Positions 9,752-17,823 of a DNA stretch of 64,000 nucleotides are shown here, piece after piece. Location: positions 150-64,149 of the forward strand of contig NZ_KB889691.1 in assembly GCF_000372745.1 (NCBI RefSeq). The letters run 5' to 3'. The stretch's first letter is position 1; each line of letters opens with the position of its first letter. The notes beneath the pieces are model-generated. The model was not told where the DNA came from, made no database searches, and saw only the letters and a program-made list of their open reading frames with translations. The translations under genes were made by a program, and so were the position numbers. The stretch is from Embleya scabrispora DSM 41855. Lineage in GTDB: Bacteria; Actinomycetota; Actinomycetes; Streptomycetales; Streptomycetaceae.

Positions 9752-10743
9752 CTGGTCCCCCGCTGCGCGTACTCGGCCACCGCGCCGACGTTGTTCTTGT
9801 CGACGAAGCCGGGTCCGGTCAGTACGGGCTTGCCGCCGCCGACCGTGTTGGCGTTGTCCCGGTAGAGCTTGATCATCATCACCGGCAGGTAGCCCTGGAG
9901 GTATTGCTGCTGGTCCACCGCGAAGACGATCTTGCCGTTCCTGATCCCGGTGACCACATCCGGATTGAGGTCGAAGGTGGCGATCTGCGCCTTGGAGTTC
10001 GCGTCGCCCACGGCGCCCACGGCGACCGCGGCCACCTGCGGGTTGAGCGCGAGCACGGCGTCGATCGAGGAGTCCGACTGGAGCGCGCCACGAATGCGGG
10101 CCTGGATGTCGGTGGGGTTGCCGATGTCCACCTGGAGTGTCTGGGTCTGGCCGCCGAAACCGGCCTTGGCGCCGTCGCATCGCTGGTTCAGGCCGATGTT
10201 GCCCGCCTCGTGGATGACGCACAACATCTTGGTACGGCCGGCCTGCTTGAGCTTGGCGCCGGCCGCCTCGCCGGCGATCGATTCGTCCTGGCCGACATGC
10301 GCGATCGCACCGAACTCGGTGGATTTGGCCTGCCCCGAGTTGATGGTGATCACCGGAATGCCCTTGGCGGTGGCCGCTTTGATCGAATTGGCCAGCGCGT
10401 CCGGGTTGGCCATCGAGACCACGATGCCGCCCACACCCTGGGTGACCGCGTTGTCGATCAACCGGGCCTGGCCGGCCGGGTCGCCGTTGCCCTGGTACTG
10501 GACGTCCACGCCCAGCTTCTTGCCCGCGTCCTGCGCGCCGTTCTGCACGACGCTCCAGAACGCGTCCCCGGCCGAGCCGTGCGTGATCACGGCCACGGTG
10601 TTGTTCCCCTTGGCCGCGGCGGTCGGAGCGCCCTTGGGGGTGTTCTCGGCATCCGGGTCGGAACCGGATGGGCTGCTGCATGCGGCGAGGACGAGCGCGG
10701 ATACGCCTAGGGCGGCGGCGAATCCCAGGGAACGTCGGGGCAT
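9748..10743 (-). CDS. Sugar ABC transporter substrate-binding lipoprotein
   Basis: Extracellular solute-binding protein of the periplasmic-binding-protein type 1 (ribose-binding) family, 331 residues. It begins with a basic stretch and a hydrophobic signal peptide ending in the lipobox LAAC (lipidated Cys about residue 22), so it would be anchored to the outer face of the membrane. The mature part shows a typical sugar-binding order: [50 protein letters not shown] and [23 protein letters not shown] lies just upstream of the ATG. The permease start overlaps its stop, so the three importer genes are coupled. Confidence 0.92.
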   Translation of the reverse strand: MPRRSLGFAAALGVSALVLAACSSPSGSDPDAENTPKGAPTAAAKGNNTVAVITHGSAGDAFWSVVQNGAQDAGKKLGVDVQYQGNGDPAGQARLIDNAVTQGVGGIVVSMANPDALANSIKAATAKGIPVITINSGQAKSTEFGAIAHVGQDESIAGEAAGAKLKQAGRTKMLCVIHEAGNIGLNQRCDGAKAGFGGQTQTLQVDIGNPTDIQARIRGALQSDSSIDAVLALNPQVAAVAVGAVGDANSKAQIATFDLNPDVVTGIRNGKIVFAVDQQQYLQGYLPVMMIKLYRDNANTVGGGKPVLTGPGFVDKNNVGAVAEYAQRGTR

Positions 10744-10777
10744 CGAGTACTCCTCGTCAGGACGGTCGGAACGGTCT

Positions 10778-10795
10778 GGACGAACGGGACGAACG
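10778..10795. repeat. Two tandem 9-bp units in the binding-protein gene leader
   Basis: GGACGAACG occurs twice head-to-tail, flanked by looser versions (GGTCGGAACG before, GGTCGGATCG after). It lies 35-52 bp upstream of the binding-protein start, inside the 229-bp gap that separates iolE from the importer genes. That gap could hold an internal promoter; no LacI-type palindrome like those upstream of iolG is visible in it. Confidence 0.55.
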
Positions 10796-10972
10796 GGTCG
10801 GATCGGGAGTCGATCCACAACGGTGCGGATCCCCGTAGACGGGTGGGCGAGGGACGGTGGTACGGGTGAGCGGCGTGCGGCGGTACGGGCTCGCGGCCCG
10901 ATACCGATGTCGTACCCGGCCGGGCGGCCGGCAAGGGCACCGAACCCACCGGGCGCGCACGGGCGTCGGCGT

Positions 10973-11959
10973 TCAGATGCCGCGCAGGTGCGCCAGACTG
11001 CGGGCGGTGTCGTGGCGGGGCAGGTTCGCGTCGTCCGGGTCGTCGGTCAGCCGGGTGTCCTGTTCCAGCACGTACCAGTCGCGGTAGCCGGCCGCCCGAA
11101 GGGTCGCCACTATCTCGGCGACCGGGACGTCGCCCTCGCCGAGCGGGCGGTAGATGCCGCGCCCGACGGCGTCGGCGTAGGTCAGCGCGCCGGATCGCAC
11201 CAGCGCGGCGGTGTCGGCGTGCACGTCCTTGAGGTGCACGTGCCCGATCCGGTCGGGGTGCCGACGGACCAGGTCCAGCGGGTCGGTCCCGCCGATCAGC
11301 AGGTGACCGGTGTCCAGGCACAGCGGCAGGGTGCTGTCGTCGAGGAAACGCTCGACCTCCGTCGAGGTCTCCACGTGCGTGCCCACATGCGGGTGCAGGG
11401 TGGTTCGCAGGCCGTATCCCCCGGCGATCCGGGCGACCTCCTCGGCCGCTTCGATCAGGCATCGCCATTGCGCGCCGGAGAGTTCGGGTCGGGCGTCGTA
11501 GCCGTCCAGGCCGGTGGCGGCGGCCAGTACGAGCACCTCGCCACCGGCGGCGGCGATCAACGCGGCCGTGCGTTCGGCCGCCGCGGCCGACTGTGCGACC
11601 CGGTCCCGCTCGTGCAGCACGAGCGCGGCGAACGAGCCGACCAGGGTCAGGCCGTGCCCCGCCAACACACCCTTGAGCACGGTGGGATCGTCCGGCAGGT
11701 AGCCGGGCGGGCCCGATTCGGTGGCGGTCAGGCCGAGCTCGGCCATCTCGCCGAGCACCGTGTCCGTCGGCAGCATCGGGCCCCAACCGGGCACCTCGCA
11801 CACGCCCCAGGAGATCGGCGCACCGGCGAGCCGCAGGTCCGGCGAGGACGGGACGGCCGATGTCGCGAAAGCGGCCGCGGGCGTCGGGGTGAACGGCGGG
11901 TCGGCGGCGGTCGGCGCGGCCGGGGTGCCGGGCGTCGCCCCGGGGACCGGTCCGCTCAT
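10973..11959 (-). CDS. iolE: Sugar phosphate isomerase/epimerase-type TIM barrel, probable inosose dehydratase (IolE)
   Basis: Expected to dehydrate 2-keto-myo-inositol to trihydroxycyclohexane-dione, linking IolG to IolD. The 328-residue protein has an Ala/Pro-rich N-terminal stretch of ~40 residues, then the xylose-isomerase-like barrel. APISWGVCEVPGWG is the opening strand typical of actinobacterial inosose-pathway barrels. Metal/active-site-type residues appear in LHPHVGTHVE, LCLDTGHLLIGG, IGHVHLKDV and YVLEQD. The ATG overlaps the iolG stop as TGATG. IolI or IolH isomerases share this fold, so the exact reaction is inferred from the pathway gap it fills. Confidence 0.78.
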   Translation of the reverse strand: MSGPVPGATPGTPAAPTAADPPFTPTPAAAFATSAVPSSPDLRLAGAPISWGVCEVPGWGPMLPTDTVLGEMAELGLTATESGPPGYLPDDPTVLKGVLAGHGLTLVGSFAALVLHERDRVAQSAAAAERTAALIAAAGGEVLVLAAATGLDGYDARPELSGAQWRCLIEAAEEVARIAGGYGLRTTLHPHVGTHVETSTEVERFLDDSTLPLCLDTGHLLIGGTDPLDLVRRHPDRIGHVHLKDVHADTAALVRSGALTYADAVGRGIYRPLGEGDVPVAEIVATLRAAGYRDWYVLEQDTRLTDDPDDANLPRHDTARSLAHLRGI

Positions 11960-12990
11960 CAGGCCACCTCCGTGGCCGGCGCCGCGCTCGCCGCGGCGAG
12001 TACGGCCGCGGGCTCGATCGCACGACCCTCGCGGCGCGACCGCTCGCAGGCGTCCGCGAGCACCAGACTGGCCAGCGAGTCGCGGACCGGGGACGGGTTG
12101 GCCATCCGCCCGGCGACCACCTCGACGAACACCCGCATCTCGTTGCCGTAGGCGCGGGCGAACCGTTCCGGGAAACCGGGGTAGGCATCGGGGCCGGCCT
12201 GCGGGCCGTCCGCCTCCAGCGAGGTCAACGGCGTCCGGGGATCCAGGCCCACCGTGAGCGACTGGGCCGAGCCCAGCACCTCGATCCGGTGGTCGTAACC
12301 CGCCGGATCGTGCCGTCCGCCGGTGAGCACCGCGTGTGCCCCGCTCCCGAAGCGCAGCACCACGACCGCGTTGTCCACGTCGTCCGCCTTCGCGAACGCC
12401 TCGTCCACCAGCACCGATCCGCTCGCGAACACCTCGACGACCGGTTCGCCGAGCAACCACGGCACCGCGTCCAGGTCGTGGATCAGCAGGTCGCGGAAGA
12501 TCCCGCCGGACGCGGGCAGGTAGCCGAAGTCCGGCGGCGCGGCGTCCTGGCCGACCGCGCGGACCAGATAGGGCGTACCCATCTCGCCGGCGTCGAGACG
12601 GCGCTTCAACTCCGTCACGGCCGGGTCGAATCGGCGTTGGAAGCCGACCAGGACCGGCACGCCGCTCGCCTCCACGTCCGCGATCAGGGCGATCATCCCG
12701 GCGATGTCCGAGGCGATCGGCTTCTCGCACAGCGTCGGTACGCCGGCGGCCACGGTCCGCCGCACCATCTGCGGGTGGGTGTCGGTGGGGGTCGCCACCA
12801 CGACGCCGTCGACCGTGCCGAGCAGGGCCTCCGGGTCGTCGACCGCCTCGGCGCCGAGTTCCTTCGCGAGGGCATCCGCCCGACCCGGTTGCGGGTCGAA
12901 CAGGACCAGTTCGTCGACCGTCTCCAGGCTCGTGAGATTCCGCGCGTGCATCGCGCCGATCCGCCCCACGCCTGCGACTCCGATACGCAT
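11959..12990 (-). CDS. iolG: Inositol 2-dehydrogenase (IolG), Gfo/Idh/MocA family
   Basis: NAD-dependent oxidation of myo-inositol to 2-keto-myo-inositol, the entry step. The 343-residue protein opens with a Rossmann motif, VGVGRIG-like GVAGVGRIGAMHARNL, followed by the family's CEKPIASD motif, whose Lys is catalytic. GGIFRDLLIHDLDAVPWLLG carries the conserved Asp/His pair. Two in-frame ATGs are possible: 12990 and 12999. The GGAG is too close to 12999 and about 11 bp from 12990, so 12990 is taken with modest confidence. As first gene of the iol operon it lies directly behind the operator-bearing promoter region shared with the divergent LacI gene. Confidence 0.88.
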   Translation of the reverse strand: MRIGVAGVGRIGAMHARNLTSLETVDELVLFDPQPGRADALAKELGAEAVDDPEALLGTVDGVVVATPTDTHPQMVRRTVAAGVPTLCEKPIASDIAGMIALIADVEASGVPVLVGFQRRFDPAVTELKRRLDAGEMGTPYLVRAVGQDAAPPDFGYLPASGGIFRDLLIHDLDAVPWLLGEPVVEVFASGSVLVDEAFAKADDVDNAVVVLRFGSGAHAVLTGGRHDPAGYDHRIEVLGSAQSLTVGLDPRTPLTSLEADGPQAGPDAYPGFPERFARAYGNEMRVFVEVVAGRMANPSPVRDSLASLVLADACERSRREGRAIEPAAVLAAASAAPATEVA

Positions 12991-13024
12991 CAGGTTCATG
13001 TCTCCAGTGGGCAAGAGGACTACT

Positions 13025-13056
13025 GGGCTACTGGGTGATTGGGCTACTGGGTGATT
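13025..13056. repeat. Perfect 16-bp tandem duplication in the iolG leader
   Basis: GGGCTACTGGGTGATT occurs twice in direct succession. Each unit is made of two related octamers (CTACTGGG and TGATTGGG), and a partial copy continues on either side. It lies 35-66 bp upstream of the iolG start, within the likely untranslated leader. Confidence 0.85.
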
Positions 13057-13124
13057 GGGTGACGGGCAGGTGGGCAACGAGGCTTCGACGGCCGCCCGTT
13101 CGACTGCCGTCGTTCGGAGCGCCT

Positions 13125-13148
13125 CCGGATTGGAGCGCTCCAATCCGG
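13125..13148. promoter_or_regulatory. 24-bp perfect palindrome, LacI-type operator O1
   Basis: The centre reads ATTGGAGCGCTCCAAT and the dyad extends perfectly for 24 bp. It lies just downstream of the predicted iolG promoter, where a repressor would block it. A related, partly overlapping inverted repeat CGGAG-N3-CTCCG sits at 13115-13127. The GGAGCGCTCC core is the kind bound by LacI-family regulators such as Streptomyces CebR. Confidence 0.85.
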
Positions 13149-13161
13149 GAACGCCCCAAGC

Positions 13162-13188
13162 CTGATACTCGCCATCCGAGCGTGTCAA
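13162..13188 (-). promoter_or_regulatory. Candidate iolG promoter
   Basis: Reading leftward, a perfect -35 TTGACA (complement of 13183-13188) is followed by TATCAG (complement of 13162-13167) at 15 bp, or by CAGGCT at 18 bp. The expected start of transcription falls about ten bases before operator O1. Confidence 0.5.
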
Positions 13189-13286
13189 GGGTCACTCGTA
13201 ACGTTCGCTTAACGTCGCCGACACACCCGAACCGATGGGCATTACAGCCATTCGTCGGACTGTTCGGGGATCCGCGCCGCTGTGGG

Positions 13287-13328
13287 TTGGAGCGCTCCAT
13301 TCGCTGGAGCGCGCCAAGCGTGTAATCT
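13287..13328 (+). promoter_or_regulatory. lacI promoter with two operator-like half-palindromes
   Basis: TTGGAGCGCTCCAT (13287-13300) and CTGGAGCGCGCCAAG (13304-13318) are variants of operator O1. They overlap a rightward promoter: -35 TTCGCT at 13300-13305, a 17-bp spacer, and -10 TAATCT at 13323-13328. This arrangement predicts autoregulation of the LacI gene. Confidence 0.65.
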
Positions 13329-13601
13329 TCGTTCCACGGCCGTCGGCCGTCGGATCGCCGGGGCTCCGGCGTCGCCGGGGGCCGATCGTGCGGCGCGGCG
13401 CCGCGGCATCGGGTGGGGTCGGGTGGGGTCGCGGTTGTGCGGGTCGCGGGCTCGCCGGATGGTCGAACGCGTCGAATCGGTGGACGCCGAACCTCGGCGT
13501 CGGCAGGTCGTCGATCGCCGGGGCGTCGAGCGTCTCCCCCACGGCCCGACCGTCGGCTCCACGTCGGGACAGGCTCCACACCGGGAGAAAGGTGAGCATC
13601 A

Positions 13602-14603
13602 GTGTCCGGACCCACCCTCGAGGACGTCGCCGCCCGCGCCGGGGTTTCCCGCTCGCTCGTGTCGCTGGTGATGCGCGACTCGCCCAAGGTCAGCGAGGTG
13701 CGCCGACAGGCCGTCCTGGCCGCCGCCCGCGAGTTGGGCTACCGCCCCAACCTCAACGCCCGCACCCTGGCCACCGGCAGCAGCAGCACGCTGGGCGTGA
13801 TGATTTCCGACCTGCACAACCCGTACTTCGCCGAGGTGGTCGACGGCGTCGAGGCCGCCGCGCACGCCTGCGGCATGGACATCATCCTGGGCACCGGCGG
13901 ACGCCGTCCGGCGCACGAGCGTCGCAGCCTGGAACGCCTGCTCCAGTTCCACCCCGCCGGCCTGGTCCTGCTCGGCCCGGTTGTGGAGACCAGCGCGATC
14001 GAGGATGCCGCCGCCCAGGTGCCCACCGTGCTGGTGGCGCGCAGTGTACGGGCGGCCCGGGTGGACACCGTGAACGACGACGGCGCCACCGGATCGGCGC
14101 TGGCCGTCGAGCATTTGGCCGCACTCGGCCACCGCGACATCGTGCACGTGGACGGCGGCGCCGGCTCGCAGGCCGCGGTCCGCCGCCGCGGCTACGAACA
14201 GGCCATGACCCGCCTGGCGTTGAGCCGGCACCTGTCCGTCGTGCCGAGCGAGTACACCGACACCGGCGGCGCCCGTGCCGCGCGGGCACTGCTGGACCGC
14301 GGCACCCTGCCGACGGCCATCGTCGCGGCCAACGACTTCAACGCGGTCGGCATCATCGGCGAACTGTCCGCGTCCGGCGTGCGGGTGCCCGGGGACGTCT
14401 CCGTGGTCGGCTACGACAACACCCACCTGGCCGGGCTGCGGCACATCGGGCTGACCACGATCAACCAGCCGCGGGAGGAGATGGGCCGGCTGGCCACCGA
14501 AACCCTCCTCCAACGCCTGCGCGGCGAACGCACCAAAGCCGCCCGCCACCTGCTGCATCCGGAACTGGTGATCCGCACCAGCACCGCGCCTCCGAGGAAG
14601 TAG
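13602..14603 (+). CDS. LacI-family transcriptional regulator of the inositol locus
   Basis: DNA-binding repressor of 333 residues. The N-terminal helix-turn-helix reads TLEDVAARAGVSRSLVSLV, followed by the hinge (ELGYRPNLNARTLATG) and a ribose-binding-protein-like effector domain with LGVMISDLHNPYFAEVVDG, AIVAANDFNAVGIIGEL and DVSVVGYDNTHLAGL, all classical for LacI. The GTG start lies behind GGGAGAAAGGTG. It is divergent from iolG, and the shared gap contains at least three GGAGCGCTCC-type palindromes placed on both promoters. The natural reading is repression of iolG and itself, released by inositol or a catabolite. It is not the GntR-type IolR used in Corynebacterium. Confidence 0.9.
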   Translation: MSGPTLEDVAARAGVSRSLVSLVMRDSPKVSEVRRQAVLAAARELGYRPNLNARTLATGSSSTLGVMISDLHNPYFAEVVDGVEAAAHACGMDIILGTGGRRPAHERRSLERLLQFHPAGLVLLGPVVETSAIEDAAAQVPTVLVARSVRAARVDTVNDDGATGSALAVEHLAALGHRDIVHVDGGAGSQAAVRRRGYEQAMTRLALSRHLSVVPSEYTDTGGARAARALLDRGTLPTAIVAANDFNAVGIIGELSASGVRVPGDVSVVGYDNTHLAGLRHIGLTTINQPREEMGRLATETLLQRLRGERTKAARHLLHPELVIRTSTAPPRK

Positions 14604-14624
14604 GCCACCTGTGGGGCGACCCGA

Positions 14625-15443
14625 CTACGGCTTGCGGGCGATCCCGCCCAGCAACAGCGTGCCGGACACCGGCAGCGGGTCCGGCACCTTATCCTCCGGG
14701 CGCCACAACGGCAGGTTCACCAGGCCGGGTTCGACCAGATCCAGGCCGTCGAAGAAGCCCGCGATCTCCTCCCGGGAACGGAACCGTCCGGTGTTGTGCG
14801 CGCCGTGCAGCACCTCCTCGATCACCGCGGCCTCGGGCGTGCCATTGGCCCAGAAGTGGGTCAGGAACAGATAACTCCCCGACGGGAGCGCGTCCAGATA
14901 GGTCCGGACGATGCCGGCCGGGTCCTCGTCGTCCTCCAGGTGATGCACGATCGCAACCATCAACAGGCCCACCGGCCGGTCGAAGTCGACGAGTTCGCGC
15001 ACCTCAGGGAGCGCGAGCACCGCCTTCGGGTCGCGCGCGTCGGCGGTGACCACACGGGTCCGCGAGTTCTCCGCCAACAGTGCCCGTCCGTGGGCGAGCA
15101 CGATCGGGTCGATGTCGACGTAGACCACCGACGCCCCCGGGTCGTGCCGCTGGGCGACCTCGTGCGTGTTCTCCGCCGACGGTAACCCCGAACCCAGGTC
15201 GATGAACTGGTCGATCCCCTGCTCGACCAGGAACCGAACCCCCCGCGAGAGAATCGCCCGATTCGCCAACGCGCCGTCCCGCGCCCCGGGCACGGCTTTG
15301 ATCAACTCCTCGGCCACCGCCCGGTCGACGGCGAAGTTGTCCTTGCCGCCGAGCGCCGCGTCGTAGACGCGCGCGATGCTCGGCACCCGCACGTCCACCC
15401 CGCGCTCGACCCACTCCACCCGGTCCTCGCCCCGTTCACGCAC
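14625..15443 (-). CDS. SAM-dependent methyltransferase, SAV2177 (DUF574) family
   Basis: 272-residue protein of the actinomycete-specific SAV2177-type family, whose substrates are mostly unknown. It shows the family's opening ARVYDAALGGKDNFAVDRA, the SAM-binding FIDLGSGLPSAENTHEVA, and ASVVYVDIDPIVLAHGRALL. The frame is open further upstream, but GAGGGGG lies 5 bp before the GTG at 15443 and the protein then starts where relatives do. It is tail-to-tail with the LacI gene. A second member of the family lies at 58.3 kb. Confidence 0.9.
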   Translation of the reverse strand: MRERGEDRVEWVERGVDVRVPSIARVYDAALGGKDNFAVDRAVAEELIKAVPGARDGALANRAILSRGVRFLVEQGIDQFIDLGSGLPSAENTHEVAQRHDPGASVVYVDIDPIVLAHGRALLAENSRTRVVTADARDPKAVLALPEVRELVDFDRPVGLLMVAIVHHLEDDEDPAGIVRTYLDALPSGSYLFLTHFWANGTPEAAVIEEVLHGAHNTGRFRSREEIAGFFDGLDLVEPGLVNLPLWRPEDKVPDPLPVSGTLLLGGIARKP

Positions 15444-15707
15444 AGATCCCCCTCGGTCACCAAGCGGCGTCCCAAATGCCGCGCCGATCCTATCGACGGC
15501 AACTCGCAGACATACGGAACTCCTGTGCATGGAAGGGAAATCGGCCGACGCGGCACCCGGTACGACGGCACCGGCCGCCAATCCGTGACGTCCCGGAAAG
15601 CGTCCGTGAGCCCGAGAGGTCCGGCAACCACCGTGCATTCCAGGCCACTTCGCACGGCTTGACAGCCGGCACCGCAGGTCCGAAACGCCGTGCCGCGCCC
15701 GATGGCC

Positions 15708-16115
15708 CTACGGCGCGACCAGGGCCATCGCCTCGACCTCCAGGAGGAACTCGGGCCGCGACAGCGCGCGCACCTGTATCGCGACACTGGCCGGTTCGTG
15801 CCGAGGGTCGACGAACTCGTCCCAGGCCGCACCGATGCTCGCCAGGTATCCGATGTCGGTGGTGAAGTGGGTGAGTTTCACAACGTCGTCGAACGTCGCC
15901 CCCGCCGCCGCCAGGCATCGCCCGAGGTTCGCGAACACCTGCCGCGCCTGGGTGTCCGGGTCCCTCGGGCCGACCGGTTCGCCATGCTCGTCGATCGCCG
16001 GCTGCCCGGAGGCCACCACCAGCCGACCGGGACCGGTCACCACTTGACTGTAGCCCTGCGCGGGCACCACACCGACGGGTGAGGACATCCGCACAAGTCG
16101 TCGATTCGTCGTCAT
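15708..16115 (-). CDS. RidA/YjgF family protein
   Basis: 135-residue member of the Rid family; RidA-type members hydrolyse reactive enamine/imine intermediates from PLP enzymes, while others have pathway-specific roles. Recognisable are VVASGQPAIDEHGEPVG, QARQVFANLGRCLAAAG, FDDVVKLTHFTTDI and FLLEVEAMALV, the standard order of the fold. GAGGAT precedes the ATG at 16115 by 6 bp. A longer upstream frame is rejected because it lacks such a site. Nothing nearby indicates a special partner. Confidence 0.88.
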   Translation of the reverse strand: MTTNRRLVRMSSPVGVVPAQGYSQVVTGPGRLVVASGQPAIDEHGEPVGPRDPDTQARQVFANLGRCLAAAGATFDDVVKLTHFTTDIGYLASIGAAWDEFVDPRHEPASVAIQVRALSRPEFLLEVEAMALVAP

Positions 16116-16900
16116 ACGGTGATCCTCGCCCACCCCGAATCCATGGCACCAACGCATGTTGCGCACTGCTCCCATGCCGGCCAGGCATATCCGACGCGAC
16201 ACCCGCCCCGGCGGCCCGCACTCGAACGGCAGCCACCCGGATCACGCCCGAGGGCCCTTGCGGCTCATGGTCTTAATACTATTATCTGCTATTTGCCGAC
16301 ACGAAACCGACGGTCGTCAACCTTCTGGAATCGCCGATCGCGCGCAGAGGGTACCGGCTGCCCGAAAGACTTCCCGGAAAGGCCCGGCCGTCGGCACCAG
16401 GAAATCTTCCGGACGCCCTCCGAGGTTTATCGGGGCGCACCCCACATTGTTCGGCCCGCGACAGAATCCGCTCCATCGAAATCCCTGCTCCGGAGCCGGA
16501 TCGGCAACCTCGAAGGTGAGCGGTCGGCTGCGTCCGGAACTCCTTTGGCCCACCGAAATCACCCGTATAGTCGCCGACCGAACGGCGGCGGGGCAACACA
16601 TTTACCGGTCCATGGGAAAGCCTGCGCGCCGGCCGCGACACTCGCGAGAAATGCCGCTGTGGCCTGCGGAAACGTAATCGGTCGTTGATATCGACGACAC
16701 GGGTTGTCTACCGTCTGCGCCAAGTGCAGACCGCACCCCCGGTTTTTCGCCGTGCAGTCACGGACGAACTCGCGACCTCGTCGCGAGGTGGAGGCATCGA
16801 AACGCTCGTCACAAGCATCCGGGCGATTCGGATGGCCGGAACGGATTCCTCGCGAATCGCCGCCGGTCGAGCCCCACAGGGGGAATTCCGAAGGGAATCC
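16116..16900. other. Long intergenic region upstream of the Rpf gene
   Basis: 785 bp between divergent ridA and rpf-like genes with no supported gene. It is the lowest-GC stretch in this part of the window, with an A/T-rich block (TTAATACTATTATCTG, about 16275-16290). A long leader before an rpf gene can carry a c-di-AMP (ydaO-type) riboswitch in actinomycetes. I looked for its conserved cores, such as the GACAGCTAACC segment, and did not find them. Confidence 0.5.
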
Positions 16901-17578
16901 ATGCTTTCTCACAGCACTTCGCACCGTGACGAATCATCCCGAGCCGGCGGCCTGCGCCGCCTGCGCGACTCGGCCGTGGTCGGTGTCGTCGCGACCTCAC
17001 TCGTGGGCTTCGCCGCCCTGGCCCAGGCCCAGGCCGCGGACGACGCCACCTGGGACCGGGTCGCACGCTGCGAGAGCGGCGGCAACTGGGCTACCGACAC
17101 CGGCAACGGCTACCACGGAGGACTTCAGTTCAATGAGCGCACGTGGAAGGCTCACGGCGGCAAGGGCCGGGCGCAGGACGCGCCCAAGGCGGAACAGATC
17201 CGCGTCGCCGAGAACGTACTGCGATCACAGGGGGCGGGCGCCTGGCCCGTCTGCGGACGCAAGGCCGGCCTGACCGGCGCCGGCCCCGCCCGGCGCGCCG
17301 AACGCTCCACGGCCAAACAGCCCGACCGTACCCGGAAGTCCGTCGCGTCCGCCCCGCCCGCCTCCGGCCCCCGGGAGGAGCCCGCATCCTCCACCGAACA
17401 GTCCGCGCCGCCCGCGAACACCGACGAGATCGAGGTCCGGCCCGGCGACACCCTGTCCGATATCGCCGCCACGCACCACATCCCGGGCGGCTGGCAGGCC
17501 CTCTACGCCAAGAACCTGGCGATGGTGGGCCCCGACCCCGACCTCATCCGCCCCGGCCAACGCCTGTCGCTGCGCTGA
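16901..17578 (+). CDS. Secreted resuscitation-promoting factor-like protein with LysM domain
   Basis: Cell-wall lytic transglycosylase of the Rpf type, 225 residues, expected to act on peptidoglycan during spore germination or exit from dormancy. The ATG at 16901 follows AAGGGA and gives a basic N-terminus and a signal peptide ending near ALAQAQA. The Rpf domain follows at once: DATWDRVARCESGGNW, with the catalytic Glu in CESGGNW, then YHGGLQFNERTWKAHGG. A Ser/Pro/Ala-rich linker leads to a C-terminal LysM domain (VRPGDTLSDIAATHHIPGG ... IRPGQRLSL) for wall binding. The frame is open well upstream, but only the 16901 start creates an export signal. Confidence 0.93.
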   Translation: MLSHSTSHRDESSRAGGLRRLRDSAVVGVVATSLVGFAALAQAQAADDATWDRVARCESGGNWATDTGNGYHGGLQFNERTWKAHGGKGRAQDAPKAEQIRVAENVLRSQGAGAWPVCGRKAGLTGAGPARRAERSTAKQPDRTRKSVASAPPASGPREEPASSTEQSAPPANTDEIEVRPGDTLSDIAATHHIPGGWQALYAKNLAMVGPDPDLIRPGQRLSLR

Positions 17579-17648
17579 CCCGGCCGCCGCGAGCGGGGAG
17601 GTCGGGACCGGCCCGATCCCCCCGTTGCGCGGCGAGCCCCCGACCTTC

Positions 17649-17670
17649 CCGGCCGGCTTCGCCGGTCCGG
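17649..17670 (+). terminator. Hairpin downstream of the Rpf gene
   Basis: CCGGCCGGC pairs with GCCGGTCCGG across a TTC loop, a 9-bp stem with one bulged base, about 70 bp after the stop codon. There is no T-run, as is common for actinomycete terminators. Confidence 0.55.
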
Positions 17671-17823
17671 GTGCACCGGTCATGAACAGATTTCATGCCG
17701 GCGGTAGAAAACAAGACTTGGACTCATGACGATCTCCGGCGCGAAGGTGGTGACCCGGCCGCAGCGCAGCAGCGCGTTCTCGCGGTCGAACCATCCGATC
17801 CCCAGTCGCAAAGGTGTTCCGTC

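Noticed and set aside
16116..16900. c-di-AMP (ydaO-type) riboswitch upstream of the Rpf gene
   Set aside because: Expected from Streptomyces precedent, but the conserved GACAGCTAACC and GGGGAACC-type cores were not found by eye. A covariance-model scan (Rfam RF00379) would settle it.
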